The notes: a model not told the origin generated them from the sequence alone. Positions 31,111 to 43,085 are shown, numbered from the stretch's first letter. The stretch: DNA of 64,000 bases from Cricetomys ansorgei (GCA_026225945.1 JAMJFZ010001797.1:3434501-3498500); one strand, 5' to 3'. Numbers and translations are program-made.

Positions 31111-31433
31111 TTGAACTTTAGTGAATACTTTAACTCAAAGCATGAGGGCTGTTAAAACAACCATGTGCAATGACCAGAAGCCAGTGAGGCCCTGGCAGGG
31201 ACAGCGCTTCAGTATAGTTGCTGGTGTCCACGCCTGCAGCAACAGCAGAGACAAGCAGCCCATGGTCGACCTCAGCAAACGGCCCGGACTCTTCCCAACT
31301 GCATGTTGCTCACAATCTAGAGGTAAACACAGAAGGCAAATGCTATACAGTCTGCCTCTTATGGCACATCTCCTGACTTAGAGGAAGTCAGGACCCCGCT
31401 CCAATGAGACCTATAGAAAAAGCAAGGCACCTA
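31111..31433. other. Unique DNA, nothing recognised
   Basis: An 86-codon frame lacks motifs. No repeat is recognised. Confidence 0.4.
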
Positions 31434-31786
31434 TGGTGGTTTGAATGAAAATGGCCCCCATAAGGAGTGGCACTACTAGGGGGTGTGGCCTTGTCGGAGT
31501 GGGTGTGGCTTTGTTAGAGGAAGTATGTCACTGGGGGTGGGCTTTGAGGTTTCAGAAGCTCAAGCCAGGGCCAGTGACACATTCTTTTGCGCTGCCTGCT
31601 GATCCAGATGTAGAAATCTAGACCCCTTCTCTACACCATGTCTTCCTGCAGGCCCCTGTGCTTCCCAGCATGATGACAGTGGACTAAAGCTCTGAACTGT
31701 AAGCCAGCCCCAGTCAAATGTTTTCCTTTGTAAGAGTCGCTGTGGTCATGGTGTCTCTTCACAGCAATCGATCAGCAACTAAGACA
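31434..31786 (+). mobile_element. Rodent MaLR-type LTR, near full length
   Basis: It begins TGGTGGTTTGAATGAAAATG and ends CAACTAAGACA. Inside are gggtgtggccttgtcggagt, tcactgggggtgggctttga, ccagcatgatgacagtggac and gtcatggtgtctcttcacag. The 353-bp length, TG..CA ends and flanks (accta/acttt) fit an ORR1/MT-type MaLR LTR. It lacks internal sequence. Confidence 0.75.
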
Positions 31787-32867
31787 ACTTTGCTGTTCTG
31801 ACATAGCACACTCAGTCTCAAAATAACAGGTCATCAACAAAAAATAGCAGAAACTGTTGTACAGAAGGCTGGACCCTAAAATGGCTCTCAGATAGGAGAG
31901 ACCCATCCGACACATGTGTAAGTCTCAACATGGAAGTACGGAAATACGAAAAAGCAACAAGATGTGACTTCTCTTAACGCTCAGTTTTCTTGCAACTGAC
32001 TCTGAAGATGTTGGAATGAATAAAAATGCCAGAAAGTGAATTTAAATAAGTGGACTTAGAAAGATCAACACATTCCAAGAGATCAGGAAGAACAACTGAT
32101 CAAATTAAGTTCAACAATATAGAATATTACTGAGAAATGTGATAGGCTTTTTTGGGAAAGAAAAAAGCCACAAATCTTGGACTCTCAGAAGCAGACTTCA
32201 GTCATCTAAGGGTATAGAAAGTATTCTGAAGTGTATACTCTTCTCACAGTGAGTTTAAGAAATCCCATTGAAAATGGTTTTGCTCTGATTTGGCTTTAGT
32301 CTGTTTTCTTACAGGATGCACACATGCGACTTTCTGTGCTGTTTCGGCATCATTCTGTATACATTGTAGTTATCCCAGGAAGATATGCAGTAGCTGCAAA
32401 TGTGGGGGTGTAGGAAGAAAGGGTGAACGGAAGACTTGGGGTGGAAGCCACCCTTGCACCCTCAGCTACACAGATCTCATTCATCTTTATGGCATCACAC
32501 CTCACCTGTCTTCCAATCAAGCACTCTGCCCATAGCCGACCTTCAGCTACACAGGAATCTGTATGGAAGAGGTCATGAGCACAGATGACCAGTGGATGAA
32601 GTTCATCTCCAGCACTTGAGAACACACCCGGAAGAACTGCGCGGGCATCAAGCTGCTCTAATGTTCCCAGTGCCTAAGAAGAGCTGTAAGGGTGAACTGC
32701 ACTCCCACTTGACAGCGGGTAGTTTCTACCAAGAGCTCACATGGTCTGCTGCCTCTGGGCAGCCAACCCGAGAGATGTGTTGCCAGCTGCTTGCCCTGTC
32801 TTCACAAGCAGGGCTAAATGCCACTCGGCCTTCAAAACTACTGAGAGGAAGACTGTGGATTAGCCTC
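31787..32867. other. Unclassified DNA
   Basis: Part (about 31850-32160) has an adenine-rich, L1-like texture, but no collinear match could be supported. The rest looks unique. Confidence 0.35.
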
Positions 32868-32925
32868 TTTCTCTGTCTCTGTCTCTGTCTCTGTGTCTCT
32901 CTCTCTCTCACACACACACACCTTT
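32868..32925. repeat. (CTGTCT)n/(CT)n/(CA)n compound microsatellite
   Basis: ctctgtctctgtctctgtct passes into a CT run and then into CA units. Confidence 0.92.
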
Positions 32926-33792
32926 CCTGCTCTTTATTCTAGAAATTAAACTGAGGATGCAGCTCCTGTTCTTTTGTACTCTGTGCATGGCAATGAGTTT
33001 ATTTACCAATAGCCAGCCCTTTTCCTTTACAGAGCGGAGCAAACCCTTCTGAACAACTTCTGACTTCAAGATGAGTTCTAAGGTCAGAATGAGTCCCTTC
33101 CCTTTCCTCTCAGGATCATAATGCATTGAACCTGTTCCAACCAGCTTTCGAGTGACTCACTTGGCTTCATTCAGGGTTTTCAGATTCATGAATCTCAGAC
33201 TCACATCTGATTTTGACAAGCACAATCCAGTCTATAAAGAGGAGGCATGTTAGAGACACCAAAGCTTTTTGAGGAACTGAAGCTAGGAAGACAAGAAGCT
33301 GCATCATCTTGGGTACTCTGACTGCTCGAGTACCCAAACCTCACAGAATCAAATCCAGCAGAACTGGTCAGGCTCGCATTGTCTGATGGGACACATCAGT
33401 CTCCTTGCTTCAGATGCTGGGGCAATCTGTCTCTTTCTCTCCATCTGACTGACGCCCTCACTTGTATTCTCTAAGGACTGGGCGGAGAAGAGCCGCAATG
33501 GCAGCAAGGACTGCGTGAAGTGTTTGCCAGTAGTTAATTGCAACAAGCCTGTTCTATGGTAGAACTTATTTAAGTGGGAATTACCAGCAACTGTTCTTTC
33601 AAGTGCTCTGGAAGACAGCTGTGGTCATCTAATGAAAATAAAAGCAGGAGAGTCACATTACACATTGTGCTATTCAGGAATGAAAATAGCAGAGCCGAAC
33701 AGAATGTTAAGATGCATTTCAGCCTGTCTTTTAGAGATGGCATCGAGTTTGTTGATTGATTATAAACATATTTGCATCTTAAAAATAATTCA
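32926..33792. other. Unique DNA, nothing recognised
   Basis: No repeat or coding signal that I can support. Confidence 0.45.
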
Positions 33793-34065
33793 TGGGGCTG
33801 GCCACATGGCTCAGTGGGTAAAATTCATACTACACAAACAGGAGGACTGAGTTCAGATCACCCCAGCCACATAATAAGCCCAACTAGGAGGCACAGACCT
33901 ATAATCCCCGCACTGGGAGAACAGAGAAGGGGAGATCCTGGGGCTTGCTGACTAGGCAGGGTCAGTGAGAGACCCCAGCTCACAAAAGTAAATAGAAGGA
34001 CTGAGGATAACAGCTGACGAAGATCTCTGGCCCCTGCATGCATGCACATGGGCACAAATACATAA
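33793..34065 (+). mobile_element. B4/RSINE1-type SINE, full length
   Basis: ggggctggccacatggctca, gtgggtaaaattcatactac, ggaggcacagacctataatc, ggggcttgctgactaggcag, ggtcagtgagagaccccagc and tctctggcccctgcatgcat, then a CA-rich tail that passes into the array at 34066. Confidence 0.8.
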
Positions 34066-34113
34066 AACACACACACACACACACACATACCACATATACA
34101 CACACAAACATAC

Positions 34114-34147
<34 letters not shown>

Positions 34148-34340
34148 TGCCATATATACACATAAACACATCACACACACACACACACACACCTACATGC
34201 CATATACACACATAAATAATCACACACACACCTCACACACATACCATACACACACATAAACACATCACACAAACACACACCGTGCAACATATGCACATAC
34301 CACACACACACACACACACACACACATAGCACACACATAC
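34066..34340. repeat. Long (CA)n array with CATA interruptions
   Basis: About 275 bases of CA runs broken by cataccacatatacac-like spacers. It grew from the SINE tail. It produces long translated frames of histidine-threonine or cysteine-valine that are not genes. Confidence 0.95.
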
Positions 34341-34633
34341 ACAATAAATAAATGAATAAGAAATATAAAATAGACTCATGATTATCTTTTAGTGGGACTT
34401 CTCTTTTTTAAAGTCAATAAATGAATGTACGTGTTTTAACAAGACACCACAGGCTCCAGGCAGCTGATTTTTAAAGGAAGTGATGCAGTATGGTATTCTT
34501 TGACATGCACTCTGTTGGTTGATACCTTTAGATGGGTAGGGAGATGAACGGAGCAGAAAAGAAGCCGTGATGGATTTAAATGCCACTCGTTGGGCTCCTG
34601 AGAGCCACGGCATTGCTGGGCAAAAATAAATAT

Positions 34634-34672
34634 GATAATAATAATAATATTATTAATAATAATAATAATAAT
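34634..34672. repeat. (AAT)n microsatellite
   Basis: AAT/ATT units with one inverted interruption (aatattattaataat). Confidence 0.9.
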
Positions 34673-34949
34673 GTCTCATTGCTTCTCTGCCCGGCTTCAC
34701 TCTATCAGAAGCACTATCACAAGTTCTAAACCTTTAATTTCCTTCTAATGTGCCGACGACCTCAGAAGGCTTGCAGTATCTTTCAGATGTGTAATTCAAG
34801 CTTGCTTATCATTAGGTCTATGGGCCTGAAAGAGATAAACTGATGTCAGAGGCAAATGAAAACCTGTTATTGAATCTGATACAGCCTGTGTAGAATGTCC
34901 GACGGTCCTTGATCATGTCTCTCATTTATATAATGTTTTGTATGTACAA
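34673..34949. other. Unique DNA, nothing recognised
   Basis: No recognised repeat. Confidence 0.4.
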
Positions 34950-35200
34950 GTCTTTTTCTCATATTACTTTTTTAATTACTGGAGTTTCATACAATGCATC
35001 TCAACCACACCCTCTTCCCATTCCTCCCGGTCCATCCTCCCACCCCTGTGCCCTCAAGGAAAAGATAATAATAAAATGAGGCCCAGCTTGTGTGTAGCCT
35101 CACAGGCCGCACGCACGGGAGTGTCGATCACAGGCGTCATCATGATTTTTGGAGGCAGCAGGCCGCTCTGATCATGGACATTCACGTGGCGCACATTAGC
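34950..35200 (-). mobile_element. Rodent L1 3'UTR fragment
   Basis: ttttaattactggagtttca, tacaatgcatctcaaccaca, cctcttcccattcctcccgg, tccatcctcccacccctgtg, then aaagataataataaaatgag resembles the reversed 3'UTR of rodent L1 (Lx-type). The segment to about 35200 may belong to the same element. Confidence 0.5.
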
Positions 35201-35267
35201 CTGAGATCAAGCATGACCAAGTCCAACATGAAGCTGGGCCCCACCACCCAAACATGCAGGTACATTG

Positions 35268-35475
35268 ACATCCCATAGGCACCTACATGTCCTGTAGGTA
35301 CCCCAACATCTTGCAGTCACCCAGATATCTCACAGACACTTGAGTATCATGCAGGCACCTGGCCATCACACAGGAACCCAGACATCCTGCAGGCGCTGGA
35401 CATCATGCGGGTACCTAGACCTCTTACAGGCACCTGGACATCCCTTAGGTACCCAGACATCCTACAGAGGCCTGC
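35268..35475. repeat. Minisatellite, 19-bp unit x 11
   Basis: Eleven head-to-tail units on the pattern acatcctgcaggcacctgg (for example acatcttgcagtcacccag, gtatcatgcaggcacctgg, acatcccttaggtacccag). All are 19 bases except one of 18. A partial unit precedes it (aacatgcaggtacattg, 35251-35267). Units are diverged, so the array is not newly expanded. Confidence 0.9.
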
Positions 35476-36489
35476 AGGATGACCTGATGCTTGTGGGATG
35501 CAAAGGTCTTTAAGTTTGCTTTTACTCTCTGGCTCCCAAAGCTGCCTCATGGGGTCAATTTGAGCAGCTTGCTTTCAAGACAGGATACCAGAGAAATATG
35601 GAAATTCAATGACTCAGAGATACCTTGCAAAGCAGTCACAGAAGCTGACTTCAACCAGCCCCTGAGTCTCAGGCTAAATGGCAGAATTAGTGGCAGAATC
35701 CCAGCTCATCTCAGTGTTTTGCACCCTCAGACACTCCTGACCTCTGCCCATTTTAACGAGTCCCCCTGAGACCTTCTTCGGGCTAAGTTCAGCCATTTCC
35801 TCCCACACATCCACTCTGGTAGCCCCCTCAGAAAGATTTCCTTTAAGGCTGATTTGCTGGTCCTGTTTCGAGCTGGTTTCCTGCTATGCTCAGGCTGACT
35901 TCCCTTCCAGATGCTGCTGCTGGCCTCACCCACCCAGGTCTCAGATGGCCGCATTCCAAGATGCAGACACTTCATTTCAGCCCGACCCTAGTGACCCGCA
36001 TCCGATTTGAAGTGCTGATATCTGTTTCAGCTGGATCCAAGGATAAAACACAGGAAAAGTTACCTATAAAAGGGAAGTTCTTGGAAAGAACAGCATCTGT
36101 GGAACTGTCACTTGTCTGTCCTGGGCCAAAAAGCCACCGGCTGAAGCCAGCTTTCCTCTGGAGCATTCAGAACGGAGACTCTCTGAATTGTACATCCTAA
36201 TCTGTCACCTCATTGGCTCTAGTACGGTAGCTGCAGGAAAGGAACGTCCTTTCCTAGCCCGCTCCCACCTTTACCTCACTGTAGTAGAGTTACCAAGGTA
36301 GAAAGAAAGATTCAGATTTTCTCGGCAACGGTGAACTCATCAGCATTCATTGTGAATCCTTTTGAGATCTAACCTTGCGTTAAAGAATCCAGCTCCCTGT
36401 CCCTGTGTGTTACAGACTGGTGGAAACGATCGGGACTTTGTCCAGTCCCGGGACTATTTGGCGAATATTATTACTTTATGGCCTTTGAG
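35476..36489. other. Unclassified DNA, no gene supported
   Basis: Frames of 82-104 codons on both strands (35491-36200) lack motifs. No repeat is recognised. Confidence 0.4.
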
Positions 36490-36686
36490 TGGGGCTGGGG
36501 GGTGGCTTCATCTATGAAAGGCGTGGCTCACAAGTGTAAGGACCCGAGCTCAGGTCCTCAGTGCTGATGGAGGTGCGTGCCTGTAATCCCAGGGTGGCAG
36601 AGACCGGAGGATCCTTAGATTTTGTTATCTGTTTGGCCGGGCACTTTAGCCAAATTGGTAAACTCTAGAATTAGTGAGAGATTCCA

Positions 36687-36721
<35 letters not shown>

Positions 36722-36830
36722 AAATTATTGAAAAGACACTGGTAATTGATCTCTGGCCTTTGCATGCATCCATACATGCACACACATGTACAAATAAATA
36801 AATACAGAAATAAAAATAAAAGATTAGAAC
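36490..36830 (+). mobile_element. B4/RSINE1-type SINE with internal (AAT)n
   Basis: ggggctggggggtggcttca, gtgtaaggacccgagctcag, gtgcgtgcctgtaatcccag, ccaaattggtaaactctaga, attagtgagagattccaaat, an AAT run (36687-36719), then ctctggcctttgcatgcatc and a short CA tail. Confidence 0.8.
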
Positions 36831-36917
36831 AAGACTAGTAGTAGTCATTCCCTTGGTTAGCGTCAACCCCTGTCTTTGACTTACTCGGGCTCTTCGTACT
36901 GTGCATGGTTTTGTTTT

Positions 36918-37050
36918 AGGGGCGGGTGTGATGGCTCCTGCCTTTACTCTCAGCACTCCTGGGTCTCTGTGAATTTGAGGCCAGCCTGGTCTCTATGCTG
37001 AGGTCCAGGACATCCAGGGCTACAAAGTGAGATCCCGGCTCCAATCCCCA
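36918..37050 (+). mobile_element. B1 SINE
   Basis: aggggcgggtgtgatggctc, ctgcctttactctcagcact, a deletion of the 'gaggcagaggcagg' block, then gtgaatttgaggccagcctg, gtccaggacatccagggcta and caaagtgagatcccggct. Confidence 0.85.
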
Positions 37051-37592
37051 TGCTTTATCAGCATTGATCACAGAACCAATCGTGTGTTGTTTCTCTGTGA
37101 TTTTCCCACGTGCTTACAATGCACTTGCGTTATATATTCACCTTTCCATCACCCTCTCGTCCGCACGTCCGCCTGCTTCTGGCGCCTTCTTCACAAATAC
37201 ACTTCATTGTCTTTCCAAGTGTATTACTTTCTTTTCAAGGCAATGCCAAGCAACCATCACAGCCTGAAGCCATGTCAGGTGCCGTGCTGAATTCAAACCA
37301 CAGTTGTCTCAAGTACTCGAGAATATCAAGGAGGTATTCTCAAGTGTGGTTTCGCCTTCCTCTCAGAAAGCATTTGGACTGCCGTCTCCGTGTTCTTGCC
37401 CTGGTGGTTTGAGCCGCACAGGAGATGCGTGTCATCCTGCTGATGACTGAGGGCATGCGTGTTTCACAGCCTAGAGATGACTCAGCTCACCGAACAAGAT
37501 GTGTGTGGATTCGACACAAGCTGTGGGCTAACAGTGCTGAAAGGGGAAACATCACCTTCAATATTTGTGTTTTATTTAAATTAAATCCCTAG
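37051..37592. other. Unique DNA, nothing recognised
   Basis: No recognised repeat. A 100-codon frame (37110-37412) has no motif. Confidence 0.45.
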
Positions 37593-37771
37593 TGGGGCCT
37601 GCAGAGATAGCTCAGTGGTTAAGGATGCATATCCCCTTACAGAGGACCCAAGTTTTGTTCCCAGCACCCATGTTCGGTGGTTTACAAGCCCTGTATCTCC
37701 AGCTCCAGGAGATCTGATGCCCTCTTCTGGTATCTATGGGTACTGCACTCTTATGCACACACACATACACA

Positions 37772-37773
<2 letters not shown>
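37593..37773 (+). mobile_element. B3 SINE
   Basis: ggggcctgcagagatagctc, agtggttaaggatgcatatc, cagaggacccaagttttgtt, ctccagctccaggagatctg and atgccctcttctggtatcta. Confidence 0.9.

Positions 37774-37815
<42 letters not shown>
37774..37815. repeat. (TA)n microsatellite
   Basis: About 20 uninterrupted TA units at the tail of the B3. Confidence 0.95.
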
Positions 37816-37822
<7 letters not shown>

Positions 37823-37859
37823 AAATAATAAAAGTAAATCCTTTAAATCTATGATAATT

Positions 37860-40560
37860 TTTTTACATTTTGATTAAAGTTCTAGCATTTCAGAGTAGAA
37901 TAAACTGCTGTTTTAAAAATGAATACCTTCAGATGTCTATGTAAATATGAACATTTCCTTTATTCAAAGTGCCACAGCAAGAGGCCAAGTTAAAATATTC
38001 ACATGCTGTCTGGCGGACACATACAAATAATTTAGAGTAAAAATTAGAATTACAATAGTGAACAGAGATGTTGCCATGGCAACAAACTTTCATTAGATTC
38101 AAAATCAAAGGCAATCTTCCATTGTAAAAGTTTAAATAGCACTTATTAAGGTAATGATCACAATAAAAATTTCTGATTATAGTGTTGTGAAGGAAATTGA
38201 TTTTGTCATTATAATGGAACGCACTTTGAATTTACCAGCCTCATTTAGCACAAACCCTGCACCCTGGTGCAGGTGGATAGCAGACTGTCAGGCTGTAACT
38301 GGTAGGTTACCAACACTGCAGGCAAATGACTTGCAGTCAAGGAATGTTATGAGCTGGAGAGGCTGGGCTGAGAAACCAGCCGTAGTTCTGCTGGATCAAT
38401 TCCTAGACCAGTCTTGCTGCTTGCTCTCTCTGGACAATGCCCATCTTAGAGCCCATTGATCACTGACCAGTTACATAAGCTAGAACCTCGCGTGCTAGTT
38501 TATGGTGCCCTGCCAGAATTATATCATCACACTTTGATACAAATTACAATGTAACCATAAGTCATATTCAGAAAACCGTTAGTAGGCTTGCATCTACTCC
38601 ACCGTGCCTATGTTTAACCTACATGTCGTCAGATCAGTTTGGAGCTATGCAAGAAGAAATTTTGCTCCAAAATAGAAATATGTTATAAAAACGCTGAAAA
38701 TGTACTCAAACCAAGGAAGGATTGAAGAGGTGTTTTTGCAGGAAAAAAAAGTTTTTGGCAAGATTACTATCAAATTTTACCATTTCTCTTTACCAGTATG
38801 TGTTTAATTTTCTGAATGTCTTATGTGTAGATCTTACTCTGATACGAAAAAAAGTCATTTTAGAGGAAAAGCTATCAGCTGCTTCTTGCTACAAGGGACA
38901 ATTTTTGCTGTTTTTCTAAGAACTAGTCAATTTGTCAGTTGGTATCGTACTTTAATTTGTTTCCTTTTTATTAAAGAGAAGATGAGAAAGATGAAAGTTT
39001 TTTTTTAAAGCATAACAATTATTCACTGCACAATCATTAATGATCAACAAAAATGCTAACTCAAAACTGAGTAAAAACAGCATTATTTCTGGGAAATGTT
39101 AATTGTGACACTTCAAAGGGGCAGAGGCGTCATCACACCAAACGGCTGTTCTGCATTCTGTACACTGGACTCACCTGAGAATCTGCAAACAGTCCATCTG
39201 TTTGAGGTATGGGTGGCACGGTCAAGGATACCAGGGATAAACAGTGCTTGGTAATGTCAGCTGCGTCTCTTGACCACCCCGCTCACTGCGTTAAGCCCGC
39301 CTTAGTATTCCGAAAACCCTTACATTTTAATGTTCTCTTGCCACCCAAATAGTGCTTAATGGTGTTTACAAAGGCTTTAGTTAATTACGTCAGATCCTCT
39401 AATTTAATGATACTGAAATGGATGGTAAAGATCACTTACACCAGATTCTTGTAAACGGCATTGCAAATCCCCCTCCAGCACCTTGTTCGTAAGAACTACT
39501 CCAGGTGTGCCTAACATATTCAATGCCTTGCATACGTATACATGTATTTATATACATTTTTTTCTTATATACTACCGGCATTATCTAGTTTAGTAGATGT
39601 TAAGTTGTGGGTGGGGGGGAGAATGAAATTAAGTGTGCATTTCATGCTGAATGTCCTTCACGGCTCATGTTTGCTGTCTCTATACAAATACATTTGAGTC
39701 CACACAAAGGCTTGGCGCAACCTTTAAAATGCAATTACTGTGCATAACAGGAAGTTTATGTTTATATTTTAGAATAATATATTAAGAGTCTCAAAAGTGC
39801 AGGTGTTATTAAATAATAAATAATCATCTCAGGATGATTCTGTGCTTCCTCGTTCAACTAGCTTTCTGTGAAAGTCAAGTATGCAATAGAGGGTTTTATC
39901 TGGGCTTGGAGGAGTGTGCGGAGAGGGTTAGCATGGCAGAGCCCAGCTCCACTCCGAGGCCTGAATGAGCAGGCTGGCCCCTGCTCACCTTTTGGAATCT
40001 CCCTCTGAGCTCCTTGCATAGTGTCATCTCTAGAAGGACCTAGAGAGGACAAGACCACATCTGTTTGCATCTTTCAGTTAAATGGATTCTTCAGATAATC
40101 TAAACAGAACTCTTCTGTCTGTTGGAGTACAATTATTTATCCAATTTTTATTTTAATGAATTGAAGAGAATGCGTATTTAAAAACTGGCCACCATATAAA
40201 CACGGACTGTTTAACTAACCTCATTTCCCTGTTACTCGGTATCAGAAAGACTTTAAGTATATCTTATTCATGCTACAGCCTGACTTATACCTCTGAGCTA
40301 AGAATGCTAAGAGGCATCAACCCACAGCATCTGAAATGTTTTGCCAAGGACATGTCAGAACACCTTCAGAAAGCAAACCACCCCATGATTCCAGATTTAC
40401 ACAACACTGGTGACCTCACAGCTAAAATATGTCCAAGCCTTCTAATGGTAGAGGGTGCTCAATAAATACACAGAATTTTTCTCATTGTTGTCAATAGGCA
40501 TTTCCTAAGTCACTTGAACCATTTCAAAACCAACAACCCCATAGAGTTTCCAGGTAACAG
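37860..40560. other. Repeat-poor AT-rich block
   Basis: About 2.7 kb without a recognisable SINE or LTR, unusual in this window. It holds homopolymer-rich AT sequence, an RFX-type palindrome (38069-38084), and no frame worth calling. It is a candidate for conserved non-coding DNA. Confidence 0.4.
38069..38084. promoter_or_regulatory. Perfect RFX-type X-box palindrome
   Basis: TGTTGCCATGGCAACA is an exact 16-bp inverted repeat. It contains GTTGCCATGGCAAC, the ideal binding pattern of RFX-family winged-helix factors, which act on ciliary and other genes. It lies in repeat-free DNA. Confidence 0.55.
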
Positions 40561-40584
40561 GTATCTTTAAAACATTCTGTTCTG

Positions 40585-40795
40585 GGGACTAGAGAGATGG
40601 CTCAGCAGTTGCAGATGGTCTCGCTTCGATTTCCCAGCGCTACACAGCACCTGTGTGGTGGCTGTTTTCAGGAGGATTTGGTGTCCTCTCTTGGCCTCTG
40701 TGGGCACTGTATACTTGTGTATATGTATATGTTACCTGTATACATATCGGTAACATACTCATGTGCATAAAATAAATAAATCTTCAAAAATAGAA
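40585..40795 (+). mobile_element. B3 SINE
   Basis: ggggactagagagatggctc, a shortened head (agcagttgcagatggtctcg), gtgtcctctcttggcctctg, tgggcactgtatacttgtgt and a cataaaataaataaatcttc tail. Confidence 0.88.
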
Positions 40796-40957
40796 GACTC
40801 CCAAACTCTCTCCCTCTAAAACATTGATATGTGGATGCGCTTTTTCCTTTTTGAATACAATAAATTGCCCAATAGCCTTGTCTTGGGAGAGAGTGGTGGC
40901 TGGTGATGGACAGTGCATTGTGTTAGATTCCTATTGTGTGGGTTAAGGCTACTGTGT

Positions 40958-41050
40958 TTCCTTTCCTTTCCTCCTCCTTCTCCTTTCCTCCTCCTCCTTT
41001 CTCCTCCTTCTCTGTCTCCTCTTCCTTCCTTCTTCCTTCTCCTCTATTTT
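40958..41050. repeat. Pyrimidine tract (CTTTC/CTCCTT)n
   Basis: About 90 bases of C and T only, apart from a few positions (tcctttcctcctccttctcc and the like). It is the grown tail of the adjoining reverse B1. Confidence 0.92.
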
Positions 41051-41155
41051 TTGAAGCAAAGTTTCTCTTTGTAGACTTGGGCATCCTGGAACTTTCTCTG
41101 TAGATCAGGCTGGCCTCGAACTCAGAGTTTCTGTGCCACAACCGCTCAGCCTCAT
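41051..41155 (-). mobile_element. B1 SINE
   Basis: gaagcaaagtttctctttgt, catcctggaactttctctgt, agatcaggctggcctcgaac, tcagagtttctgtgccacaa. The distal part is truncated. Confidence 0.85.
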
Positions 41156-41999
41156 GCTACTGACTTCAGTGACGGTGAAAGAAACACCCATGTGGCGTGC
41201 TTATGCCTAGATTTTTTTCCTGACAGGCCCATGAGGGTTAGAATTTTCTAGGTCTCAGGCATCATTTCTCATCCTACATCTGAACACTAGGTTTCTCCAG
41301 TGCCCAGAGCCCTTGAATAGCCTGCTTATTTCTTTCCCCTTCAACTGCAATCTACTTCTTGGAAATAAATGAGCTTTCCCTAAACCTTGTAGTTAGAATC
41401 CAAATGTAATAGTCAAATAGCCAGAAATTAGAATATAAATAGCCTCTAATAGCCCATGCAAATGACAGCATTAATGGGTTATGAACCACTAAAGAAAATA
41501 AAGGGGTGGCAGTTCTCCCTCTAGAGGGGCAGAGACATTCAGGAGTTTGCTAGAAGTCAAGATGCTTCCTAACTCAGCACGAGAGACCAGGCTCTGCCAT
41601 TCAGTGATGGATTTGGCTGATGGCTTTGTTAGTTCTCAAATCGGTTCCATTCTGTCCATGCCCATTGCTGGCCATTCTTTCCAGCAGAGCCTTCAGTTCC
41701 CTGAGGGTTTGTGAGTGTCTGTTTCAGAGCTATGGTCTGAGGGAGAAGTAAATGAATATATCAGGCTCTGTTGGCTTACTTCAATAAGGGTAAAATATGA
41801 ACTATTTTTTCATATAGCTCACAAGCCCCTCCCCCAACATGTACATGCACACATGTATATACGTGCATATGTACACACTACAGAATTATTTTGTTCATTT
41901 TGGGGGGTAGAATAGGGAAAGAACCCTTCCAGTCACTCACATACTCTATCCATGTTACTTATTAAGTAAAACAATCTTTTTTAGAGTACCTAATGTATT
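41156..41999. other. Unique DNA, nothing recognised
   Basis: No repeat or coding signal that I can support. Confidence 0.45.
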
Positions 42000-42190
42000 T
42001 TTAGAACTATGTTGGATGCATGCTGTCTTTCATTCAGTTTTCAGAAAAAGACAGGAAAAACCATTGTCATCCCCACTTGCAGAGAGAAGGAAGTCGAATT
42101 TGAGAAAACTGAGCTGCTCAAGCTTGTGATTTTGGTAGCAAAACTTTGCTACCTCCCAGACAATGTACTGGGACAGAAATGAACAGAATG
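42000..42190 (-). mobile_element. MIR SINE relic
   Basis: ccattgtcatccccacttgc, agagagaaggaagtcgaatt, tgagaaaactgagctgctca follows reversed MIR order (tatccccattttacagatgaggaaactgag). Confidence 0.5.
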
Positions 42191-42283
42191 GCAATGTTTT
42201 TGGTCATGCCAATATAAAAGAGGAAAAGAAACACTGACTCTGAGGATGAATTTCAAGGTTCAAGTACTGTGTGAAAGCAGAGT

Positions 42284-42335
42284 CGGCTCTCCCCCACAGT
42301 GGCAATGCCCATCCCCCACAGTGGCAGCGCCTGTC
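42284..42335. repeat. Short tandem duplication
   Basis: cccccacagtggcaatgccc is followed by atcccccacagtggcagcgc. Two copies of about 24 bp. Confidence 0.8.
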
Positions 42336-42474
42336 CTGAGCCCTCTGGGCTTTCTTTATCGCTTTCCATTTGCACCTTCCTTCTCATTGAATTTCAAATA
42401 GCACAGAGTATGCACAAGGGAGTTAGAAGAATTGCCATGCTAATGAATTAGTGAGAGTTTTTGAGGCATACATA

Positions 42475-42712
42475 TTTGTGTGAGTGTACATGTGTGTGAG
42501 CAGGTTTGCATGACATGCATGTGCGTGTGAAGGCCTAAGGTCAATGCCTTTCATAATGCCCTCCCGCTAAGCCCTTTTATGATGTAGGGTCTCTCACTGA
42601 ACCCGGAGCCCATAGATTCAGCTAGACTGACTGGTCAGTGGACCCTCTTACCCAAGCGTCCTCAGTACTGGGACTGCAGGCTCATTTCACAATGCCCAGT
42701 GTCCCAGTTTCC
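42475..42712 (-). mobile_element. B4/RSINE1-type SINE
   Basis: Reversed: a tg/ca-rich head (gagtgtacatgtgtgtgagc), gtagggtctctcactgaacc, cggagcccatagattcagct, agactgactggtcagtggac, gtcctcagtactgggactgc and aggctcatttcacaatgccc. Confidence 0.8.
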
Positions 42713-43085
42713 TTCGCTTGGCTATGATAAAAACACCCTAACCAAAAGCAAGAAAGCAAGTTAGAGGAGGAAAGGATTTATTCTGCTTGTGCTTTCAAGT
42801 TACAGCCCATTGTTGAGGGAAGACAGGGCAGGAACTCAAGCAGAACCTGAAGTAGAAACAGTGAAGAAGCATGACTTGCTGGCTTTCTCTCAGGCTCATG
42901 CTTGCTAGCTTTCTTATGCAGCTTAGGATGCCCTGACTAGGGGTTGGTGCCACCCACAGTGGACTGTGCCCTTCTATGTCCATTAAGACAATCAAGATGA
43001 TTCCTTACTGACATGCCCACAGACAAACCTGATAAAGACAATTATTTAATTGGAACTGTTTTCTAGGCTGTGTCAAGTTGATATT
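42708..43085 (-). mobile_element. LTR-like mid-repeat, near full length
   Basis: Reversed: cgcttggctatgataaaaac, accctaaccaaaagcaagaa, ggaggaaaggatttattctg, gaagacagggcaggaactca, ggttggtgccacccacagtg, gactgtgcccttctatgtcc and ggctgtgtcaagttgatat. Confidence 0.72.

Noticed and set aside
33858..34340. Cysteine/valine- or histidine/threonine-rich frames
   Set aside because: They are translations of the CA array.
34038..34340. CRISPR-like array of repeats
   Set aside because: The spacing is microsatellite slippage, and the DNA is vertebrate.
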